Assembly (NCBI RefSeq): GCF_002563955.1
Contig: NZ_PDJE01000001.1
Coordinates: forward strand, 744,001 to 808,000
Direction: 5' to 3'
From: Paramicrobacterium agarici
GTDB taxonomy: Bacteria; Actinomycetota; Actinomycetes; Actinomycetales; Microbacteriaceae
Length of the DNA: 64,000 nucleotides
The position numbers and the translations under genes were made by a program. Under the pieces are notes generated by a model. That model saw nothing but the letters and a program-made list of their open reading frames with translations. It ran no database searches and was not told the origin of the DNA. Shown in pieces: positions 33,658-41,794 of the stretch. Numbering within the stretch: position 1 is the stretch's first letter; each line of letters starts with the position of its first letter.

Positions 33658-35148
33658 ATGAAGCAGTGTTACATCGGAGTCGATGTCGGACTGACATCCG
33701 CGAAAGCAGGAGCTTTCGACGAGGCTGGGGAAGAAGTGAGGACGTTTTCTGCTCCCAATCCGCGTTACGCTGCAGCAGCTGGACAGCAGGAAATCGACAT
33801 GCAGCTTCTCTGGCAAGTTGTGGCGTCGGTATTGTCCGATCTGACGTCGTGGTTGAGGGAGAACGGTTGGACACCGGTCTCCCTTGGTGTCACGGCGGCA
33901 GGCAACGGCATTTATCTCGTTGACGAGGAGCTGAAACCTGTTCGACCGGCCATCGCCTCGAACGATAACCGTGCGGAAGCTATCGTCGCAAACCTCGATC
34001 CTCATGACGTAGAGGGCGTCAGGAAGATTACAGGCTCAGTACCGTGGGCGGGTCAACCTGGTGTCCTATTGAGCTGGCTTGTCGAGAACGAGCCGGACAG
34101 CGTCGAAGCTGCACACCACATGCTGACGTGCAAAGACTGGGTTCGAACCAATCTGATTGGCAGAGCGGGCGCGGAAGTCTCCGATGCTTCAGCCTGTGGC
34201 CTGATGTCATTGGAATCGCGCGCGTACGAAGCGCGTCACTTTGATCTACTCGGATTGCCGCGGGAGCTCATGCGGTTGCTTCCCCCTCTCGCTGCATCGG
34301 ACGAAGTGGTTGGCACCGTGACCGACGTGGCCGCTCGCGAGACAGGGCTCCCCGTGGGACTTCCGGTTGTGGCTGGGTGCCTCGACTGCATTGCGAGTCC
34401 CATTGGGGCGGGATCCATTGACGAAAGTGAAGTGACCGTGATCGTTGGAACGTGGGCGATCAACTCCGTGACGGTGCCGATCGATCGAGAACCGCCGAAC
34501 GTCACTTTGAATGCTTTACTTCCTACTCCGAGTGTTATGGCCGCAATGGAGGTTGCGCCGACATCCGCAGCGAGTATTGAGTGGTTCGCGTCACTCATGT
34601 CAAGCGTCGCACCTGATGGCGTGACGCCTCCGCAACTCCTTCATGCAGCGTCAACGGTTGCCGCAGGAGCAGACGGTCTGATGTTCCTTCCGTTCATCCA
34701 TGGCGCGCCGGAGCACTTCGGGGCATCCGGCACTTTTATCGGCTTGAAAGCGCATCACGGGTACCACGAGATGGCTCGCGCTGTGGCCGAAGGGATTACT
34801 CAGTATCACCGCCATCAGCTAGAGCGCATGAGCAGAACATCGGTACTTACAGAAGGGCCATGGACGTTGGCTGGCGGGGGAGCGAGAAATGCGCTCTGGG
34901 CTCAGCTTTTTGCGGACATCGTGGATCATCCGGTGCGCCGCCAGCTAGGTACTGAGCTCGGTGCGCGAGGGGTAGCTCTCCTTGCCGCAGCGGGTGTCGG
35001 TGCCGACACAGCCTCGTGGGAAATCGATCCTGACCCCAAGCTCGTTGTCGAGCCCGGACCTGATCGCGAAATCTACCGAGAGCAATCTCGGCGCTTCGAC
35101 AAGGCTATCGCCGCGATGTCGGCCGTATGGACGGAGATTGAATCATGA
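33658..35148 (+). CDS. FGGY-family carbohydrate kinase
   Basis: A 496-residue sugar/polyol kinase. The N-terminal phosphate loop IGVDVGLTSAKAGAFD (6-21), the catalytic Asp region VVAGCLDCIAS, and the C-terminal adenosine motif LAGGGARNALWAQLF are in place, with two actin-like domains of usual length. It resembles EryA/XylB-type kinases more than LsrK, which has a different N-terminus. It probably phosphorylates the imported substrate before the flavoprotein acts. The last codons overlap the next gene (ATGA). Confidence 0.88.
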   Translation: MKQCYIGVDVGLTSAKAGAFDEAGEEVRTFSAPNPRYAAAAGQQEIDMQLLWQVVASVLSDLTSWLRENGWTPVSLGVTAAGNGIYLVDEELKPVRPAIASNDNRAEAIVANLDPHDVEGVRKITGSVPWAGQPGVLLSWLVENEPDSVEAAHHMLTCKDWVRTNLIGRAGAEVSDASACGLMSLESRAYEARHFDLLGLPRELMRLLPPLAASDEVVGTVTDVAARETGLPVGLPVVAGCLDCIASPIGAGSIDESEVTVIVGTWAINSVTVPIDREPPNVTLNALLPTPSVMAAMEVAPTSAASIEWFASLMSSVAPDGVTPPQLLHAASTVAAGADGLMFLPFIHGAPEHFGASGTFIGLKAHHGYHEMARAVAEGITQYHRHQLERMSRTSVLTEGPWTLAGGGARNALWAQLFADIVDHPVRRQLGTELGARGVALLAAAGVGADTASWEIDPDPKLVVEPGPDREIYREQSRRFDKAIAAMSAVWTEIES

Positions 35149-37082
35149 GTGAGGTGCCCGAACTAGACACCATTGCACGCGTGTCGCGAGAGCTGGGGTC
35201 AGATCCGGCTTTTGTCCTTCACGGCGGCGGGAACACATCGATTAAGGGGACGACCGCCGACGTCACTGGAGCCGACATAGACACTGTCTGGGTTAAGGGC
35301 AGCGGTTGGGATCTCGCGACGATCGAACCGGAGGGTTTCGCTCCATTGAGACGCAGGCGACTGCTCGACGTTCTCACGTGCGAACAACTGACCGATGAGC
35401 AGATGGTCAATGAGGTGAAGCAGGCTTCACTTATTGCCTCGGCACCGACTGCTTCCATCGAAGCGCTCCTCCACGCGTTCATTCCCGCCCGCGTTGTCCT
35501 GCACTCGCACGCCGACGCCATCGTTGCGCTGACCAATCAGCGTGGCGATGCAGGCACAAGGGCGCAGCGTGTCATCGATGCATTGGGGGAACGCGTGCTC
35601 GTACTCCCATACGTCATGCCCGGGTTCGACCTGGCCCGAGAGGTGGCGAGTCACACGGCGATCACTGGCGGAACCGTAGATGCGATTGTGCTCTCCAACC
35701 ACGGACTCTTCACATTCGCCGACGACGCCGATGCTGCTTTGCGACGTCATCGTGCGCTTGTTGAGCGGGCGTCTCGAGCGCTTGGCGTCGAAACTTGGGG
35801 GCGCGACGGGGAGCAGATCTCTCGTGCTGGGAGCCCTGTGAACATCGCGGACTTCCGAGCAAAGCTGTCCGCAGCTGCGGGCAAGCCAATGATCGTCTGC
35901 CAGTCGGACTCAGCGCAAGCACGGAGCTTCGCGTCGCGTAGCGATCTTGAGGCCGTGACTTCCCGAGGGACGGCGACGCCGGAGCACGTTATTCACACGA
36001 AGCGAGAACCATTGATCGGGCGCGACGTAACTGCCTATGGGGATCGGTATCGGACATATGTCGCTGCGAACAGAGGACGAGTTTCCGACATTGTTGAGTT
36101 GGATCCTGCACCGAGGGTGATCTTCGATCCGGAATGGGGAATGCTCACGGCGGGCGCGACGGTGAAAGAGGCGAAGATTGCGAGCGATATCGCCATCCAC
36201 ACGTCCCGGATCATCGAGGCTGCCGACCGGATGTCGGGCTACGCGTCTCTAGACAACAGTGCGAGTTTTGATATCGAGTACTGGTCACTCGAACAGGCGA
36301 AACTCACCAGGCGATCGCGAGGAGCGTTCGCCGGTGAAGTCGCTCTCGTCACCGGCGCAGCCTCGGGGATTGGTCGCGCATGTGCAGAGCGGTTGCTCGC
36401 CGAGGGTGCGGCGGTAGTCGGCGTCGACCTGAACCCCGATGTTGAGTCGATGTTCCAAACTGATGCATGGCGCGGGGTCGTTGGAGACGTCAGCGATGCG
36501 GCAGTGCTTTCCACTGCTGCGGAGGTCGCCGCCCGCGACTTCGGAGGGGTAGACGTTCTCATCGTCGCCGCGGGTATCTTCCCTGACGCGTCGTCACTCT
36601 CGAAGCTCGACGACCGCACCTGGGACGCGGCGCTCTCTGTTAACCTGACAGCCGTCGCGCGCATCTTCCGCGAGGCGCATCCTTTCCTAGCGCGGGCGCC
36701 ACGCGGCGGCCGCGTCGTGTTGGTATCCACGAAGAACGTTGCTGCTCCCGGGCCGGGCGCTGCTGCTTATTCGGCAAGTAAGACTGGCGCGGCGCAGTTA
36801 GCTCGAGTCGCAGCGCTTGAATGGGCGGCTGATGGTATTCGTGTCAATCAAGTTGATCCTGACGCTGTATTTGACACGGCTATCTGGACGCCTGAACGGC
36901 TAAAGGAACGTGCGGACCAGTACGGATTGACGGTTGAGGAATATCGCACGCGAAACCTTCTCGGCGTCGAGGTTACGAGCCGAAAGGTGGCCGACGCCGT
37001 CGTCGCTCTCTGCGGGGTGGCTTTTTCGGCTACGACGGGAGCGCACGTCACAGTGGACGGTGGCAACGAACGAGTAATTTGA
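35145..37082 (+). CDS. Bifunctional class II aldolase/short-chain dehydrogenase (RhaEW/YuxG type)
   Basis: A 645-residue fusion. Residues 1-360 form a class II aldolase (HGGGNTS at 26-32, Zn ligands H120 and H122 in VVLHSHADA, H186 in SNHGLFTF). Residues 395-645 form an SDR (TGAASGIG 403-410, N500, Tyr542 and Lys546 in YSASK). In rhamnose pathways such fusions split rhamnulose 1-phosphate to DHAP and lactaldehyde and oxidise the aldehyde. Here it is the last gene of the kinase-flavoprotein operon, so a ketose 1-phosphate from those steps is a plausible substrate. Confidence 0.9.
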   Translation: MSEVPELDTIARVSRELGSDPAFVLHGGGNTSIKGTTADVTGADIDTVWVKGSGWDLATIEPEGFAPLRRRRLLDVLTCEQLTDEQMVNEVKQASLIASAPTASIEALLHAFIPARVVLHSHADAIVALTNQRGDAGTRAQRVIDALGERVLVLPYVMPGFDLAREVASHTAITGGTVDAIVLSNHGLFTFADDADAALRRHRALVERASRALGVETWGRDGEQISRAGSPVNIADFRAKLSAAAGKPMIVCQSDSAQARSFASRSDLEAVTSRGTATPEHVIHTKREPLIGRDVTAYGDRYRTYVAANRGRVSDIVELDPAPRVIFDPEWGMLTAGATVKEAKIASDIAIHTSRIIEAADRMSGYASLDNSASFDIEYWSLEQAKLTRRSRGAFAGEVALVTGAASGIGRACAERLLAEGAAVVGVDLNPDVESMFQTDAWRGVVGDVSDAAVLSTAAEVAARDFGGVDVLIVAAGIFPDASSLSKLDDRTWDAALSVNLTAVARIFREAHPFLARAPRGGRVVLVSTKNVAAPGPGAAAYSASKTGAAQLARVAALEWAADGIRVNQVDPDAVFDTAIWTPERLKERADQYGLTVEEYRTRNLLGVEVTSRKVADAVVALCGVAFSATTGAHVTVDGGNERVI

Positions 37083-37085
37083 TGA

Positions 37086-37122
37086 TACGTCGTCTATGAC
37101 GGATGCCGTTATAGACGACGTA
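37086..37122. terminator. Long hairpin closing the catabolic island
   Basis: TACGTCGTCTAT (37086-37097) and ATAGACGACGTA (37111-37122) pair perfectly over 12 bp, and the interior holds a further ACGG/CCGT pair. It lies 4 bp behind the fusion gene and 17 bp before the end of the convergent ROK remnant. There is no T tract; a bidirectional terminator or a mobile-element footprint are both possible. Confidence 0.6.
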
Positions 37123-37138
37123 ATGAGCAGGCGCTGGC

Positions 37139-37577
37139 CTACGCAGACAGAGCGGTGGCCGCGACTTCGTCGAGCGCATGCAGAGATTCGATGCCGGCTC
37201 GGGATGTAGCGGCGGGCGCGTCGACGAGTGACGCAGCACGCACGTGAACGTTGCGGCCAACAGGGGGAAGGGCGAGCCGGCGCACCACGTCGGCCACATC
37301 GTCGACGAAATGAGGGATGTCGCGTGAGGGTTCGCCACCGAGGACGATGATCTCGGGGTCGAGAATGTGGCTTGTGTTCACGAGCATGCGACCGAGCACT
37401 GAAGCGGCGCGGCGCATGATCGCGACAGCATGCTCGTCGCCGTCTCGCGCCCGCGCGCAGAATTCTGCCCACTCGACGTCGACACCGTGCGCCGTTCTGT
37501 AGTCCCGCAGAATCGCGGGGATCGAAGCGTACTGCAACAAGCATCCGGAATTTCCGCACGTGCAGGCTGGACCGGCG
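37139..37577 (-). pseudogene. C-terminal remnant of a ROK-family protein
   Basis: About 145 codons match the C-terminal half of ROK kinases/regulators. The zinc motif CTCGNSGC (CxCGxxGC) lies right at the broken 5' end, followed by ALA/ARG-rich helices and MLVNTSHILDPEIIVLGGE, the ROK C-terminal signature. The HTH or phosphate-binding N-terminal half is absent, and an in-frame TGA lies just upstream (37580-37582). The break coincides with the break of the SDR remnant on the opposite strand. Confidence 0.75.
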
Positions 37578-37584
37578 ACTCACC

Positions 37585-38031
37585 GTGAGGCTGGGCAGGG
37601 TCGACGTTCTCTGCATCAGCCCGCTTCCGAACATCGAGCTCATTCACCCGGTGCTTGAGACTTCGGCCGAAGAGTTAGCCGCGTCGCTGGCGTTGAGCGT
37701 CGGGGGCACGGCGACGGCGATTGAGATGGTTGTGCCTGACATGATTGCCCGCGGCTCAGGAACAGTGCTTGTCACAACGGGAAGCGGAGCGCAGCGCCCG
37801 ACCCCTGACCGTGCGGCTAGTGCCGTAGCGACGTCGGCGCAGACCGCGTACGTCGATGTGTTGCGTGACGCGCTTGCGCCGCGAGGCGTCCAAGTTTCGC
37901 AGCTCGTGATCGTCGGACCCGTCGGCCCAGGATTGAAGCATGAACCGGATGCTGTCGCCGACAAGCTCTGGCAGCGCCACGAGAGCGGCACCGCTGCGCT
38001 CGAGGTGCTCGATAGCACTGATGGGGCTTAA
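37585..38031 (+). pseudogene. C-terminal remnant of a short-chain dehydrogenase
   Basis: About 148 residues starting at GRVDVLCIS, which corresponds to the mid-Rossmann strand 4 of SDRs. MIARGSGTVLVTTGSGAQ and ALAPRGVQVSQLVIVGPVG follow as in the family. The NAD-binding TGxxxGxG and the first 70-80 residues are missing, and the active-site Tyr-x3-Lys is not clear. It is divergently arranged with the ROK remnant and broken at the same place, so one deletion probably removed both N-termini and their promoters. Confidence 0.7.
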
Positions 38032-38182
38032 GACGTGCGTATTGATGATCAAGACGATGGCAGACGGCTGCGGATCTGACGGCGCGTCTGTAGCCGGTGT
38101 TTCCGAGCCGATGGGCTACCAAGGTCTCCATTTAGCGGCGGGTGCTGCGGGGGACGGCGTCAGGATCGTCACGAGCGGTCAA

Positions 38183-38662
38183 TCAATCGAACGAGGCTGT
38201 CGAGTTGTTGCGGCTGTATTCGATGATGACGCTCGTGCGCGTCGACGCAACAGCCTGGTTCCCCGAGAGGTTCTCGACGACGAACGTTCGCAGAGCACTC
38301 GAGTCGCTCACCGCAACGTGAACGAGAAAGTCTTCGCTGCTGCCGAGAAAAAACATCTGCGTGACCTCGGGAAGCGCTCGCACCTTCGTCGAGAACTCGG
38401 TGATGCTCGCCTGTCGCGCGCCGGCACGCAGCGTCACCCCGATGATGGCCTGCAGTCCTGCGCCGAGTTCGCGCTGGCGCACCACCGCCTCGTAGCCCGC
38501 GATGACCCCGCGGTCTTCGAGCCGCTGTACCCGTGCATGGGATGTGGACTCAGCGATGCCCGCGGCAAAGGCCAGTTGCCGGTTGGTCGCGCGAGCGTTA
38601 GCCATGAGCGCTGAGAGCAGAGCGAGATCGACCTCATCGAGCTCGTCAGTTGTGTGAAACAT
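38183..38662 (-). CDS. Lrp/AsnC family regulator, probable ald regulator
   Basis: A 159-residue Lrp-type protein with N-terminal HTH (ALLSALMANARATNRQLAFAAGIAESTSHARVQRLEDRGVI) and a C-terminal RAM/AsnC ligand domain (VRALPEVTQMFFLGSSEDFLVHVAV). It is divergent from alanine dehydrogenase, the same layout as aldR-ald in mycobacteria, where AldR responds to alanine. Two short palindromes lie in the shared region. Confidence 0.92.
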   Translation of the reverse strand: MFHTTDELDEVDLALLSALMANARATNRQLAFAAGIAESTSHARVQRLEDRGVIAGYEAVVRQRELGAGLQAIIGVTLRAGARQASITEFSTKVRALPEVTQMFFLGSSEDFLVHVAVSDSSALRTFVVENLSGNQAVASTRTSVIIEYSRNNSTASFD

Positions 38663-38700
38663 CTGCGGTCCTTTCGCCTCTGAAGCGGGCCACGTTGAAT

Positions 38701-38748
38701 ATATCTCCCGATATCAAACTTCCGTCAAGCAGAGATTCGCTAACGAAT
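38701..38748. promoter_or_regulatory. Two small palindromes in the lrp/ald divergent region
   Basis: ATATC-TCCC-GATAT (38701-38714) and ATTCG-CTAA-CGAAT (38735-38748) are both exact 5-bp inverted repeats with 4-bp spacers, about 34 bp apart centre to centre. Multiple phased sites are usual for Lrp-family octamers. Confidence 0.4.
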
Positions 38749-38798
38749 ACTGCGCCCCGAACGTCTTTCAAGATGGTGGAACGAGAGAAGGAGGCATG

Positions 38799-39905
38799 AT
38801 GAGAATCGGCATTCCCACCGAGATCAAGAACAATGAAAGCCGTGTGGCCATCACGCCCGCAGGGGTCGATACGCTCGTGCGCCACGGACACGAAGTATGG
38901 GTGCAGTCGGGCGCGGGTGACGGCTCGAGCATCCGCGATGACGAGTTCGCCGCCGCCGGTGCGCACATCGCTGAGGACGCGGACGAAACGTGGGCCAGAG
39001 GCGACCTGCTGCTGAAAGTCAAGGAGCCCATCGCACCGGAGTACAGCAAGATGCGGTCGGGGCAGGTACTGTTCACGTACCTGCACCTCGCGGCATCGCG
39101 GCCATGCACGACGGCGCTTATTGACGCGGGGACCACCGCGATCGCCTACGAGACCGTTCAGCGAGAAGACGGGTCGTTGCCCCTCCTCGCACCGATGAGT
39201 GAGGTCGCCGGGCGGCTTTCCGTCACCATGGGGTCGTACCAGCTCACGTCGCCGAACGGTGGTCGGGGGATGCTGCTCGGCGGTGTTCCGGGAACGCCGC
39301 GTGCGCACGTCGTCGTGATCGGCGGCGGGGTCGCTGGGGAGCACGCAGTGCGCAATGCCATCGGTCTCGGTGCGCGCGTGACGGTCATCGACCTCTCCCT
39401 TCCGCGACTGCGACAGCTCGAAGCTCAGTTTGGTTCTCAAATCCAGACGCGGCACTCTTCGCGACTGACGATTGCGGAGCAGCTGTCCGACGCCGACCTG
39501 GTCATTGGTTCGGTGCTCGTTCCCGGCGCCGCGGCACCGAAGCTCGTGACCGATGAGATGGTGGCGGGCATGCGGGAGGGTTCGGTGCTGGTCGATATCG
39601 CGATCGACCAGGGTGGATGCTTCGAGGGATCGCACCCCACGACGCACGAGGATCCGACATTCTCTGTGCACAACTCGCTCTACTACTGCGTGGCGAACAT
39701 TCCCGGAGCGGTACCCGCGACGTCGACCAGGGCACTCACAAACGTCACGCTTCCCTATATCGTCAACATCGCGGACAAGGGATGGCACGCGGCCGCGCGG
39801 GACGATCATGCGCTGGCTCGCGGCGTGAACGTGCGCGACGGGCGACTGGTCAACCGCGACGTCGCCGAAGCGCTGGGCACGGACGCCGAACTGCTCGTCG
39901 CCTGA
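38799..39905 (+). CDS. ald: Alanine dehydrogenase
   Basis: A 368-residue NAD-dependent alanine dehydrogenase (L-alanine + NAD + water to pyruvate + ammonia). MRIGIPTEIKNNESRVAITP at the start, the substrate region LFTYLHLAAS, the NAD-binding VVIGGGVAGEHAVRNAIGLGA and DQGGCFEGSHPTTHEDP (catalytic Asp near the end) are all typical. AAGGAGG lies just upstream; an ATG 3 bp earlier is too close to it. Regulated by the divergent Lrp-type gene. Confidence 0.96.
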   Translation: MRIGIPTEIKNNESRVAITPAGVDTLVRHGHEVWVQSGAGDGSSIRDDEFAAAGAHIAEDADETWARGDLLLKVKEPIAPEYSKMRSGQVLFTYLHLAASRPCTTALIDAGTTAIAYETVQREDGSLPLLAPMSEVAGRLSVTMGSYQLTSPNGGRGMLLGGVPGTPRAHVVVIGGGVAGEHAVRNAIGLGARVTVIDLSLPRLRQLEAQFGSQIQTRHSSRLTIAEQLSDADLVIGSVLVPGAAAPKLVTDEMVAGMREGSVLVDIAIDQGGCFEGSHPTTHEDPTFSVHNSLYYCVANIPGAVPATSTRALTNVTLPYIVNIADKGWHAAARDDHALARGVNVRDGRLVNRDVAEALGTDAELLVA

Positions 39906-39965
39906 TACGTCAACGCTCCCCACGCGGCATCCTGATAAAAATTCAAAAAGGATCCTCCCATACTA

Positions 39966-39994
39966 TTGACCGGTCATTTATTTAATTGTACGGT
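39966..39994 (+). promoter_or_regulatory. Promoter of the opine-locus gntR, apparently leaderless
   Basis: TTGACC (39966-39971), 17-bp spacer, TACGGT (39989-39994). The ATG at 40001 follows the -10 box by 6 bp, so transcription would begin at or next to the start codon, and there is no Shine-Dalgarno sequence. The -35 region also contains the palindrome GACCGGTC, which is partly repeated as ACGGTC 20 bp on; both could be autoregulatory sites. Confidence 0.55.
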
Positions 39995-40000
39995 CATTGC

Positions 40001-40711
40001 ATGACATTGCCGCTCTACCAGAAGATCCGAACCGAAATTGAGGAACGGATTCAGTCGGGTGAGCTCGCTCCCGGCGCGAAAGTGCCAACGGAGGCAGAGC
40101 TACAGTCGGCGCACGGCGTCAGCAGATCTGTCGCGCAACGCGCGCTGAACGACCTCGCGCAGGCGGGCTTGGTGGTGCGGCATAAACGCCTCGGAACTCA
40201 CGTCGCCGAGGGGGCACGCCAGGTCAACCTGTTGCGTTCCGTCGGCCCCAAAGTGGGAAGCGCGGGGATTCCGGGTCGGCTCTCCGTTGTTTCGGCCGAG
40301 GTTGTGTCGGCGAATGCGGCCGAGGTCGAACTTCCGGGCATCGAGGGAGACGAGCCAGTTGTTCAACTCGTTCGGGTCAGGCATGACCTCGATGACACTC
40401 CGGTCGTCGTTGAGGTGGCCGCCGTACCATTCCAACTTTCACCGCAGCTGTTGAACGAGAACTTAGAGACCTTCGCCGTCCTCGAGCATTTTGCAGCCAT
40501 TGGGGTTTCCGTCGCTCGATCGCGCATGTACTTCGACGCACTGCTTCTCGAGAACACGCACGCCGAGCTTCTGGGGATTGACCCGGGGGTCGCGATCTTG
40601 CGTCGACGTCGGCACATGTGGCAACCGAACGGGCAGATCGCCGAATCAACTGCCTATTACCTTCGCCCCGGATTCATCGACCTCTACCTGGAGTACACAG
40701 ACCAAGGCTGA
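40001..40711 (+). CDS. GntR family regulator (HutC/UTRA) of the opine-like locus
   Basis: A 236-residue regulator with wHTH YQKIRTEIEERIQSGELAPG and VPTEAELQSAHGVSRSVAQRAL, and a UTRA domain from about 90 (VVQLVRVRHDLDDTPVVVEVAAVP, ILRRRRHMWQPNGQIAESTAYY). It is transcribed in the same direction as the ABC genes but separated from them by 169 bp with two hairpins, so it is probably its own unit acting on the promoter of the binding protein. Confidence 0.9.
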   Translation: MTLPLYQKIRTEIEERIQSGELAPGAKVPTEAELQSAHGVSRSVAQRALNDLAQAGLVVRHKRLGTHVAEGARQVNLLRSVGPKVGSAGIPGRLSVVSAEVVSANAAEVELPGIEGDEPVVQLVRVRHDLDDTPVVVEVAAVPFQLSPQLLNENLETFAVLEHFAAIGVSVARSRMYFDALLLENTHAELLGIDPGVAILRRRRHMWQPNGQIAESTAYYLRPGFIDLYLEYTDQG

Positions 40712-40743
40712 CACAACGTTCAGTTAGACCGAACCATCAACAG

Positions 40744-40797
40744 ATCGCGGCGAGGCCGCGATTCGAGTACCCCTCGCTGTCACACACCCGGACAGCG
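40744..40797 (+). terminator. Two tandem hairpins between gntR and the binding protein gene
   Basis: ATCGCGGC-GAG-GCCGCGAT (40744-40762) is a perfect 8-bp stem; CGCTGTC (40775-40781) and GACAGCG (40791-40797) give a second 7-bp stem. Neither has a T run. They may end the gntR transcript or shape the leader of the ABC operon. Confidence 0.5.
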
Positions 40798-40880
40798 ACG
40801 ATCGCGGGCCGACATCACAGTCTGCCCGATGCACCCGCATCACCTCGATGCATCAACCACACAACACTGGAGGTATCGCA

Positions 40881-41792
40881 ATGAAGCGATCATTGGCAAT
40901 TGCCCTCTCTGCAGCGGCGGTCCTGATGGGGCTGACCGCATGCTCGAACCCCGAGCTCGACGATACGGAGCAGCAGTCCGGAAGTCAGGATGTCGTAACG
41001 GCCGTTGAGAGAGACGACGAGATCGCGGCGATGCTCCCCGACTCGTACAAGGACAAGGGCTTCACTGCGGCCATCAACGCGAACATACCCCCGGTCAAGT
41101 TCGTCGACGACTCGGGTGATATCACGGGGCTGAACCCGGAGTTGCTGCGCGCGGCAGCGCGAGTGCTCGGAATCGAGGTCTCGTTCAAAGAGGTAACGTT
41201 CGACGCGCTGGTGCCCGGGCTGGAGTCCAAACGATATGACGTCATCGCGTCTGTCGGCGACTACGTCGAGCGTCAGACACACATCGACTTCATCGATTAC
41301 CTGCAGAACGGTACAGCGATTATCGCCTCAGCCGATTTCGAGAAAGACCAAGTCGAGCCCGCGGACCTCTGCGGACTGAGCATCGGTTATACCCGCGGAA
41401 CGTCTCAGCAGGCGAACCTTGAGGCGGCCAATAAGGAATGTGCTGCGGCAGGGGAGCCGGCGATCAAGATCAACGCGTACCAAGACGGTGGGGCTGGAGT
41501 GCTGTCTGTCAAGAGCGGCGAGGCTGACGGGTTCTGGGGGGATCTCCCGCCGATGGCCTATAACGTGCGCACGGACTCCGACATGTTCAAGTTGATTTAC
41601 ACCGAACAGGACAGCGTCGTCGGAATTGGCATTCATAAAGACAACGCTGAATTCCGGGATGCTCTGCGCGCGGCGCTGCTGAAACTCGTTGACAACGGCG
41701 TGTACGACAAGCTCCTCGACCAGTGGGGTCTTGCCGACTTCGGCGTGCCGACGATGGACATCAACAGCGAAAACAGCATCGGCGAGGGCTAA
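40881..41792 (+). CDS. Amino-acid-type ABC transporter substrate-binding lipoprotein
   Basis: A 303-residue family 3 binding protein: lipobox GLTAC, then FTAAINANIPPVKFVDDSGDITGLNPELLRAAARVLG, the typical SBP_bac_3 opening, and YDVIASVGDYVERQTHIDFIDY. GGAGG lies 7 bp before the ATG. With the permease and ATPase next to it this is a polar amino acid/opine importer. Relatives in agrobacteria (OccT, NocT) bind octopine or nopaline; the ligand here is inferred only from the downstream enzymes. Confidence 0.9.
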   Translation: MKRSLAIALSAAAVLMGLTACSNPELDDTEQQSGSQDVVTAVERDDEIAAMLPDSYKDKGFTAAINANIPPVKFVDDSGDITGLNPELLRAAARVLGIEVSFKEVTFDALVPGLESKRYDVIASVGDYVERQTHIDFIDYLQNGTAIIASADFEKDQVEPADLCGLSIGYTRGTSQQANLEAANKECAAAGEPAIKINAYQDGGAGVLSVKSGEADGFWGDLPPMAYNVRTDSDMFKLIYTEQDSVVGIGIHKDNAEFRDALRAALLKLVDNGVYDKLLDQWGLADFGVPTMDINSENSIGEG

Positions 41793-41794
41793 TC

